From contig JAJZCJ010000192.1 of the NCBI GenBank assembly GCA_021846145.1, positions 1 to 6,327 on the forward strand: DNA of 6,327 nt, given 5' to 3'. Both the position numbers and the translations under genes were made by a program. This document shows positions 1 through 4,975 of this stretch, one piece after another. The notes beneath the pieces are model-generated. The model had not been told where the DNA came from. It made no database searches and was given only the letters and a program-made list of their open reading frames with translations. This stretch comes from Bacillota bacterium. GTDB lineage: Bacteria; Bacillota; Bacilli; Alicyclobacillales; SLC66. How positions within the stretch are numbered: position 1 is the first letter of the stretch; each line of letters starts with the position of its first letter.

Positions 1-1455
1 TGGTGAAAACACCAAATTCAAGGGATGAGTACTGAGAACATGCAACCCGTTCGACAGCGGAATGAACACAAGATCAAGAAATTGCCTAAGAAAACTCATT
101 CTCAATGGGTTCACACATCCTAGCAACAGCAACAATGTACTAATGGGAATCGCCCATTCCAAGACTGGATATAAAAATAGATTAATAATCAAAGAATAAT
201 AAGGAAACTGGCCAAATTCAAATGCCACCAATGGCGATACCCCAAGCTGTAATGCCATCGCTTTACTGATTAACTTTCTCGTGCGCAAACTTTTCACCCG
301 ATAAAACCACATACTCGAAAATAACTGAGGTAATACGTGAATAGCCGTGGCAGCCGCATACGAGAAGATAACACCAGGATCAAACAGCCATTCTGGCTGA
401 ATGACTGCCATCGCAGCTAAGGAGAATGCATTAGAGGTAAAAAAATCTCTGGGTTTGCGAAAATAAATCGCCAACAGGTCATATCCATACACAATTGCCG
501 CCCTCGTCGCAGGCGGTGCAAAAGCAGCTAAAAACACCATCCCAATCGTCAGTGTACCCCCCACGATTAGCCACTGCACACGCCGAGTCATATGCGCAAT
601 CAGGTACCTTACCACAGGTGTCACTGTCATGCGTATCGTTGCACCAGACGCAACAACCGCATGAACCACACCCATCGCCACGAAAGTTGCCACCAATGTG
701 CTGGCTAACTTCATGTGATCGCCAATGGAAAATGACAGCAAAAATGCAGCCGATGTTACCCCGTAGGCTTGTATCGCCCTTGACTCTAACCACTGTTGCA
801 CCAGCCCTTGCCATGCGTTCGGATCGGCTGGCATCGTGGTGGATAGTTTTTGCAACTTTTTAAGTGACGTATTCGCTTCTAGTCCAATGCCTTTTCTTTT
901 CAATGCGTTTGCAAAGCCCCCCGGTATAGGCGTTTTCAAAGACAAGGAAGTCTGCACTGCATCGCCAGACTGCAATGAAGTTGACATGGTGGCACCATCT
1001 CCGAAAACTGACAACCAAACTTTCGGATGTCCAGGCGCTATCATCCACTTCCGATTTGGTGCTGATAAATAGTAGACTACTGTCAGTGGCATTTGCTCTC
1101 CCCAAGTAGTAGATTGAATGTATCCATCAATATATCCAATTACTTTTGTCACATTATGCTTGTCTACAGATTGTGCCATTAAAATTTGCCAATCAGCCTG
1201 TTCCTGGTGATACACATGCATGGCGTACAATATACCTAAACTAAGGCTGAGTATCAGCAGCGTGCTATTTTTAAGTGATCTTTTGCTTATAAAATGCCAC
1301 GTATCAATGACCATCAATCGCGTTCCAATGTATGTCAATCCCGCACACAGCATCCCAAATCCCGACAGCACCGTAGCATCGATGGTCAAATTACTATGCA
1401 TATATGCAACACCCAGACAAAAAAATAGGCTTGTCCATGCTAATGTTCGATACAT
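1..1455 (-). CDS. comEC: ComEC/Rec2-family competence DNA channel, C-terminal part cut by the window edge
   Basis: Seen: the minus-strand frame starting at 1455 stays open for 485 codons to base 1 with no stop. Its N-terminus has hydrophobic segments (about residues 5-20, 30-50, 64-80). A soluble OB-like stretch follows (about 100-205), with GDAV and IPGGFANALKRKGI matching the usual npggfdy..l...gi pattern. The polytopic competence domain begins near residue 230: IGDHMKLASTLVATFVAMG (244-262), VVHAVVASGATI where relatives read sHllaiSGlhv, then APPATRAAIVYG (313-324) and PEWLFDPGVIFSYAA (354-368). Known: ComEC forms the inner-membrane channel for single-stranded DNA in transformation, and full-length proteins often end in a metallo-beta-lactamase-like domain. 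That domain, if present, lies outside the window (B. subtilis ComEC is about 776 aa). The start is ATG at 1455 with a weak AAAGAAG eight bases upstream; a TGA at 1480-1482 closes the frame. comEA lies upstream on the same strand, separated by an opposite-strand gene. Confidence 0.88.
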   Translation of the reverse strand, partial: MYRTLAWTSLFFCLGVAYMHSNLTIDATVLSGFGMLCAGLTYIGTRLMVIDTWHFISKRSLKNSTLLILSLSLGILYAMHVYHQEQADWQILMAQSVDKHNVTKVIGYIDGYIQSTTWGEQMPLTVVYYLSAPNRKWMIAPGHPKVWLSVFGDGATMSTSLQSGDAVQTSLSLKTPIPGGFANALKRKGIGLEANTSLKKLQKLSTTMPADPNAWQGLVQQWLESRAIQAYGVTSAAFLLSFSIGDHMKLASTLVATFVAMGVVHAVVASGATIRMTVTPVVRYLIAHMTRRVQWLIVGGTLTIGMVFLAAFAPPATRAAIVYGYDLLAIYFRKPRDFFTSNAFSLAAMAVIQPEWLFDPGVIFSYAAATAIHVLPQLFSSMWFYRVKSLRTRKLISKAMALQLGVSPLVAFEFGQFPYYSLIINLFLYPVLEWAIPISTLLLLLGCVNPLRMSFLRQFLDLVFIPLSNGLHVLSTHPLNLVFSP

Positions 1456-1456
1456 G

Positions 1457-1486
1457 TTGACAACTTCTTTCAAAAATATTCATAAT
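1457..1486 (+). promoter_or_regulatory. Candidate sigma-A promoter for the c-di-AMP riboswitch and NlpC/P60 gene
   Basis: Seen: a perfect -35 TTGACA (1457-1462), an 18-base AT-rich spacer and CATAAT (1481-1486), five of six to the -10 consensus. Transcription would begin near 1493, about 35 bases before the aptamer. A second, weaker candidate lies just downstream: TTGCTA (1493-1498), 17 bases, TAAAAT (1516-1521). It would start near 1528, at the edge of the aptamer's closing stem. The first is preferred because it keeps the complete aptamer. Its -35 starts one base beyond the comEC start codon on the other strand, so it shares DNA with the comEC ribosome binding site. Confidence 0.55.
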
Positions 1487-1525
1487 TTTATCTTGCTACT
1501 TTATGCGTTTGTTGCTAAAATTGCG

Positions 1526-1655
1526 CCTAGAGTGTTGAAATGCCGAATCCGATATCAAATCGGTACGGGGGAGATTTATCTGGGGTGAATCTGCGAAAGC
1601 AGTAGGGCAACCTTTCTGTCCGAACCCGTCAACTAACCTCGAAGGCAACGAAAGG
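1526..1655 (+). ncRNA. Cyclic di-AMP riboswitch (ydaO/yuaA family) in the leader of the NlpC/P60 gene
   Basis: Seen: the conserved blocks of the ydaO-yuaA aptamer occur in order. These are GCCGAATCC (1542-1550), CGGTACGGGGGA (1561-1572), GGGGTGAATC (1582-1591), GTAGGG (1602-1607), CCGAACCCGTCAACTAACCTCG (split here as CCGAACCCG at 1620-1628 and CTAACCTCG at 1633-1641) and AAGGC (1642-1646). Local helices fit: CCGAT/ATCGG (1549-1553 with 1559-1563), AGAT/ATCT, a GAAA-capped CTGC/GCAG (1591-1602), and CGGG/CCCG (1566-1569 with 1625-1628). A closing stem joins TGTTG (1533-1537) to CAACG (1646-1650), with CCT (1526-1528) able to reach AGG (1653-1655). Known: this class binds c-di-AMP, usually turns genes off, and often controls wall hydrolases and potassium or osmolyte transport. 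Inferred: there is no room for a terminator before the start codon, so control is probably at translation. Confidence 0.93.
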
Positions 1656-1657
1656 GG
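1651..1657 (+). promoter_or_regulatory. Ribosome binding site of the NlpC/P60 gene, abutting the riboswitch
   Basis: AAAGGGG follows directly on the riboswitch closing stem. It lies nine bases before TTG at 1667 but only three before TTG at 1661, which favours the later start. Its AGG (1653-1655) can pair with CCT (1526-1528), so a ligand-stabilised closing stem could hide it. Confidence 0.6.
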
Positions 1658-1666
1658 TATTTGGTT

Positions 1667-2290
1667 TTGCGTAATCTTGTACAATCACTTTCCGTGATGA
1701 TGACAAGTTCTATTTTGCTGGGGATTTTTTCTTCGCTTCCCGCTTTCGCCGAGCAGCTCCCTCCAACGGGACAAGTTCACCATCAATACATAGCTAACAG
1801 CACTTCTCACGCTCTCACCCCCTCCGCCCCCACTTCTTATCATCCGATTAAGCGAGACGCTTCTTATAATAATTCTAATTCGAAACATATAGTGGTAAAC
1901 ACAGTAAAAGCGCATGATACGAGTGAATCACTTGGTCAACAAATTTCTGATTATGCACAAAAGTTTATTAATGACCCCTACGTGTGGGGAGGAATGTCCC
2001 CCTCTGGTTTTGATTGTTCGGGATTTACCAAATATGTTTTCAATCACTTTGGCATGGCGTTACCCAGAACCGCATCAGGACAAACTGCGCTGGGATCTTA
2101 CGTAAAAGAGAGTAACTTACAATCAGGCGATCTCGTGTTCTTTGATACTGATGGCAGTGGAATCTCACATGTTGGCATCTATATTGGCAATGGTCAGTTC
2201 ATTAGCGCCGCTAGTGTCAATGTCTGCATCAGCAGTCTCTATACAGGTTATTGGGCAAATAGCTACGTCACAGCGAGACACATCAGTTAG
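1667..2290 (+). CDS. Secreted NlpC/P60 family peptidoglycan endopeptidase under c-di-AMP riboswitch control
   Basis: Seen: a 207-residue protein with a signal peptide of about 28 residues (basic MRN start, hydrophobic core, PAFA just before EQ). A Ser/Thr/Asn/His-rich linker follows to about residue 87, then one NlpC/P60 domain to the C-terminus. The catalytic Cys lies in FDCSGF (Cys 117) and the His in SHVGIYIGNG (His 168). PRTASGQ and LQSGDLVFF are further family hallmarks. The third triad position, 12 residues after the His and commonly His (also Asn or Gln), is Ser 180 in FISAAS. Known: such enzymes cleave stem peptides of the cell wall, typically gamma-D-Glu-diamino acid bonds. No LysM, SH3 or other wall-binding domain is visible, so it may be freely secreted or held by the linker. 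Start chosen: TTG at 1667, for ribosome-site spacing; TTG at 1661 would add two residues. Its stop overlaps the convergent comEA stop by four bases. Confidence 0.92.
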   Translation: MRNLVQSLSVMMTSSILLGIFSSLPAFAEQLPPTGQVHHQYIANSTSHALTPSAPTSYHPIKRDASYNNSNSKHIVVNTVKAHDTSESLGQQISDYAQKFINDPYVWGGMSPSGFDCSGFTKYVFNHFGMALPRTASGQTALGSYVKESNLQSGDLVFFDTDGSGISHVGIYIGNGQFISAASVNVCISSLYTGYWANSYVTARHIS

Positions 2291-2892
2291 TGCAGACTAA
2301 GATAAGGCAGAATTTTTGCTAATAACTTTGGCCCGATCCCTGTTACTTGCGATAGCTGATTGATACTAGTAAATAAACCATGCACATGGCGATAATCAAA
2401 GATTGCCTGTGCTTTTGTTGCGCCAATTCCAGGCAACGACTCAAGTGTGGTAACGCTTGCTTGATTGATCGGAATTCTGACACCCGTCGGCATTGTTTTG
2501 TGAGAAGTATTCGCGGGTACTACACTGGGTGTCACCCCCTTCGCTGGAACGACAATTTCCGTACCATCTTCCGCCACAGCGGCGAGGTTAATCGCCTGAA
2601 TGTCTGCATTGCTCGTCGCGCCACCCGCGGCACGGATGGCACTTATTAGTCTAGAATCAAGCGGCAAATGATACAATCCCGGCTTTTTTACCGCTCCAAT
2701 TACATACACTGTGATTTTTGCGGGTGGCACATGAGTGACACTTGTGGTACTGACTACTGCTGCAGACGCTGTGGATTTAGCGGGGGTCGTTAGCCAAGAC
2801 CTCCAAACAAACAGGAAGAACACTACCCATGCCATGGCAATCAAAGCACCTATCCACTTGTCCCATCTAGTTCCCCGTGGTCGCTGAAACAA
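2287..2892 (-). CDS. comEA: ComEA, membrane-anchored competence DNA receptor
   Basis: Residue numbers here count from the ATG at 2901. Seen: a short basic N-terminus, one membrane segment (about 17-35), a Ser/Thr/Ala/Pro linker (about 38-60), an SLBB-type domain (about 62-120: ITVYVIGAVKKPGLYHLP, then SRLISAIRAAGG and GTEIVVPAKG), a second linker, and a C-terminal double helix-hairpin-helix DNA-binding domain (143-204: INQAS, LESLPGIGATKAQAI, then QVTGIGPKLLAKI). This is the complete standard ComEA layout at standard length. Known: ComEA binds double-stranded DNA outside the membrane and passes it to ComEC. Start: the only good ribosome site, AAGAGGGG (2902-2909), touches the ATG at 2901 with no spacing but sits nine bases from the in-frame TTG at 2892, so TTG is preferred (201 residues). 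A long hairpin covers this site. The usual partner comEC follows on the same strand only after the antisense hydrolase gene. Confidence 0.93.
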   Translation of the reverse strand: MFQRPRGTRWDKWIGALIAMAWVVFFLFVWRSWLTTPAKSTASAAVVSTTSVTHVPPAKITVYVIGAVKKPGLYHLPLDSRLISAIRAAGGATSNADIQAINLAAVAEDGTEIVVPAKGVTPSVVPANTSHKTMPTGVRIPINQASVTTLESLPGIGATKAQAIFDYRHVHGLFTSINQLSQVTGIGPKLLAKILPYLSLH

Positions 2893-2901
2893 AAAAATCA
2901 T

Positions 2902-2941
2902 CCCCTCTTGAACTGCTTCTGATAAGCTGTTCTAAGTGGGG
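2902..2941 (-). promoter_or_regulatory. Long leader hairpin that buries the comEA ribosome binding site; possible attenuator or terminator
   Basis: Seen on the minus strand: 5' arm CCCC (2941-2938), CTT (2936-2934), GAAC (2932-2929), GCTT (2927-2924). The five-base loop is ATCAG. The 3' arm is AAGC (2918-2915), GTTC (2913-2910), AAG (2909-2907), GGGG (2905-2902). This gives 15 Watson-Crick pairs interrupted by two A-A mismatches and one bulged A. The whole AAGAGGGG ribosome site is in the 3' arm. ATGA and then seven T (2897-2891) follow, so the same element resembles an intrinsic terminator with a slightly late U-tract. It is the only terminator-like structure I find after the transporter operon, whose last stop is at 3000-3002. 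Translational lock, attenuator and terminator are all open. Confidence 0.6.
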
Positions 2942-2999
2942 ACAAAAATTCCTGTTTACATTACATATATTTACAAAATGATAGGCATAGCAAATCTTT

Positions 3000-3950
3000 T
3001 CATCTTTCCGCGACATTATTTTTACCATACAACATAAGAGCAATTAGTATGACTAATCCGTACAGAATATTTCGAAATGCGATCGGCAAATTTGCCACGG
3101 TCAGAATGGTTCCTAAAACCGTTAAAATGATTGCACCCGCGACAGAACCTACATATTTACCTCGCCCACCGAGGATGGATGCCCCCCCAATCACGACCAT
3201 GGCAACAGATGGCAGTAAGTACGAATCCCCCATCCCAAGGTAACTATACCCTGAAAACCCTGTCAAAAACATCCCGGACAGGGCGGAAAAAAGCCCACTT
3301 AACGTATAGACAGAGACGAGCGTCCCCTCAATGTGGACACCTGAAAAGAAACTTGCTGATGTCGAATTTCCCACCGAGTAAACCATTCTTCCAAAGTAGG
3401 TTTTCGCAAGAAGAATACTGACAAGCACGGTGACAATCAACCAAACGATCAAGTCGACAGGCACAGCTCCCCACTTTGCGTTCACCATGAAATTAATGAT
3501 CGACGGAGCAGAACCGGTGGGTGTGCCATTGGTATATACAAGCACAATTCCTTCCATGACGGAATTCATGCCAAGCGTCATAATGAGCGGAGGAATGTTC
3601 AAATAGGCAATGCCAATCCCGTTTATAGCGCCGATCATCGCGCCACCCATCAAGACAAGCACGATCACAAGCAACTCATGATGCGGATAAAGGGATGTAA
3701 AACCAGTCAAAAATACAGCACTGGCATTCAAAACATAAGGAATGGAAAGATCAATACCACCTGTCAGTATCACGATCGTTTGACCGATTCCGATAAACCC
3801 CAACATAGAAGCAATGACAAGCACATTGCCAATGTGACCAAAACGGTCAAATCCGGGACTAATAAATCCAGCAATTATAAACAGCAAGACAGCAAACAAA
3901 TAGGCAAGTAAGATACTCCTTGTCGTCGAGTCCGATTTCCATTTTTGCAC
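3000..3950 (-). CDS. Sugar ABC transporter permease, CUT2/RbsC-like (second of two)
   Basis: Seen: a 316-residue, very hydrophobic protein with about 8-10 membrane segments. It carries the BPD_transp_2 (LivHM/RbsC) hallmarks: GIGQTIVILTGGIDLSIPYV near the N-terminal third, a central INGIGIAYLNIPPLIMTLG, and VAMVVIGGASILGGRGKYVGSVAGA near the C-terminus. Known: CUT2 permeases form the channel of importers for pentoses, galactofuranose, AI-2 and related sugars. Start: GTG at 3950 has a full AGGAGG six bases upstream. The longer ATG start at 3977 has no convincing ribosome site and would place AGGAGG inside the gene. It lies 40 bases after the preceding permease on the same strand, so the two are surely co-transcribed and likely form a heterodimer, as in the YtfT/YjfF or LsrC/LsrD pairs. 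Substrate unknown. Confidence 0.9.
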   Translation of the reverse strand: MQKWKSDSTTRSILLAYLFAVLLFIIAGFISPGFDRFGHIGNVLVIASMLGFIGIGQTIVILTGGIDLSIPYVLNASAVFLTGFTSLYPHHELLVIVLVLMGGAMIGAINGIGIAYLNIPPLIMTLGMNSVMEGIVLVYTNGTPTGSAPSIINFMVNAKWGAVPVDLIVWLIVTVLVSILLAKTYFGRMVYSVGNSTSASFFSGVHIEGTLVSVYTLSGLFSALSGMFLTGFSGYSYLGMGDSYLLPSVAMVVIGGASILGGRGKYVGSVAGAIILTVLGTILTVANLPIAFRNILYGLVILIALMLYGKNNVAER

Positions 3951-3956
3951 GATAAT

Positions 3957-3962
3957 CCTCCT
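3957..3962 (-). promoter_or_regulatory. Consensus Shine-Dalgarno setting the start of the second permease
   Basis: AGGAGG on the minus strand, part of a ten-base purine run GGAGAGGAGG (3966-3957), stands six bases before GTG at 3950. It lies inside the longer ORF that begins at ATG 3977, which argues for the GTG start. Confidence 0.75.
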
Positions 3963-3990
3963 CTCCGTTAATTCCATGATTTGTTCATCA

Positions 3991-4962
3991 TTACTTCAGG
4001 CTGTACTTGTTTCGACTGACTTGCAAGGAACTAAAGCTCACGGCAAATAGCAGAATCAGCCCCTGAATTAGATCCTGGTAAAAAGATGAAATACCCGAAA
4101 AATAGATTAGTCCGCCGATAATGTTCAGAATAATCGCACCCGAAATAACCCCCCACATGTTCCCCTTACCACCACTGAGACTGGCACCGCCTATGACGAC
4201 GGAAGCAATCGCTAAAAGGGTGTACGGGTTCCCGATGTTGGGATCTCCAGAGGTGGTCTGGGCAGAGACATAGATCCCAGCGAATGCAGAAAACAACCCA
4301 CTGATGCTGTAGGTGATCACGGTGATCCAGCCCGGTTTTATACCGTTCATAAAAGCGGAAGACCTGTCACTGCCAAAGGACACGATATGCAACAACAGGT
4401 TGGTACGCTGAAACCAAAGCCATCCGAAAATCAGTAGAATGATAATAATAAACGCCACTGGGATCCCCAGGACGGTTCCCGTCCAAAAAGAAGTGAAATC
4501 GGCAGGCACACTGCCTCCAGGACTCGCCATGATCAGCAAGGAAATTCCTTCATACACAGACATCGTGGCAAGCGTGACTAAAATCGGCTGCAAGCGGGCG
4601 AAATGTATGATGACTCCATTTACAAACCCTGATAGTGTACCGATCAAAAGTGCGATCACCACTACTTCAGTTTCAGATATAATGCCTGCCTGCATATGAG
4701 TGGCGATATAAGTGTTGACAATAGATATAATCGCTCCAACAGAAAGGTCAATTCCACCAGTCAATATCACAAATAACTCCCCTGCTGCCACGAGGATCAT
4801 AGGCAAGGAATTGTTCAAAAGTGAAGTGAGGTTAAAACTTGAAAAAAAAGAGGGCTGAAGAATCGCATTGATGATGATAAGTAAGAACAGTACAAAATAA
4901 CTTAAAACAGTCCCTTTGTTTATATTTCTGTACCTGTTTGAAATCCCGCTCAACGAGTTCAC
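3991..4962 (-). CDS. Sugar ABC transporter permease, CUT2/RbsC-like (first of two)
   Basis: Seen: a 323-residue polytopic protein of the BPD_transp_2 family. The hallmark AAGELFVILTGGIDLSVGAI is present, followed by a conserved NGVIIHFARLQPILVTLATMSVYEGI region, and VVIGGASLSGGKGNMWGVISGAII near the end. Known: these residues belong to the membrane core of CUT2 sugar importers. It differs clearly in sequence from the downstream permease, so this is not a recent tandem duplication but an ancient pair. Start: GTG at 4962 has AGGTGG seven bases upstream, right after the ATPase stop (4976-4978). The longer TTG start at 5004 would overlap the ATPase by 29 bases and has only a weak site. The spacing suggests translational coupling to the ATPase. 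The substrate cannot be told from the sequence. Confidence 0.9.
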   Translation of the reverse strand: MNSLSGISNRYRNINKGTVLSYFVLFLLIIINAILQPSFFSSFNLTSLLNNSLPMILVAAGELFVILTGGIDLSVGAIISIVNTYIATHMQAGIISETEVVVIALLIGTLSGFVNGVIIHFARLQPILVTLATMSVYEGISLLIMASPGGSVPADFTSFWTGTVLGIPVAFIIIILLIFGWLWFQRTNLLLHIVSFGSDRSSAFMNGIKPGWITVITYSISGLFSAFAGIYVSAQTTSGDPNIGNPYTLLAIASVVIGGASLSGGKGNMWGVISGAIILNIIGGLIYFSGISSFYQDLIQGLILLFAVSFSSLQVSRNKYSLK

Positions 4963-4969
4963 CTGTTCA

Positions 4970-4975
4970 CCACCT
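4970..4975 (-). promoter_or_regulatory. Ribosome binding site of the first permease, next to the ATPase stop codon
   Basis: AGGTGG on the minus strand begins right after the G of the ATPase stop TAG (4978-4976) and lies seven bases before GTG at 4962. Ribosomes ending on the ATPase message would release on top of this site, which favours coupled translation and the GTG start. Confidence 0.6.

Noticed and set aside
479..814. Cys-rich 111-residue minus-strand ORF
   Set aside because: It lies fully inside the comEC frame in another reading frame. The high Cys/Gly content is a frame-shift artefact and it matches no family.
1..1455. comEC as a decayed pseudogene
   Set aside because: The frame is unbroken over 485 codons and keeps the family motifs. 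It is incomplete only because the window ends.
1220..1588. 122-residue plus-strand ORF
   Set aside because: It is antisense to the start of comEC and runs through the promoter and half of the riboswitch aptamer, with no ribosome site or family signs.
2945..2957. ComK-box-like AAAC-N5-TTTT on the minus strand upstream of comEA
   Set aside because: Seven of eight positions fit one AAAA-N5-TTTT half, but ComK needs two such boxes at set spacing and no second is seen. AT-rich chance matches are common.
2964..2993. Possible comEA promoter TTGCTA-N18-TATATG on the minus strand
   Set aside because: Both elements match only four of six consensus bases in AT-rich DNA. It is possible, but too weak to list as a feature.
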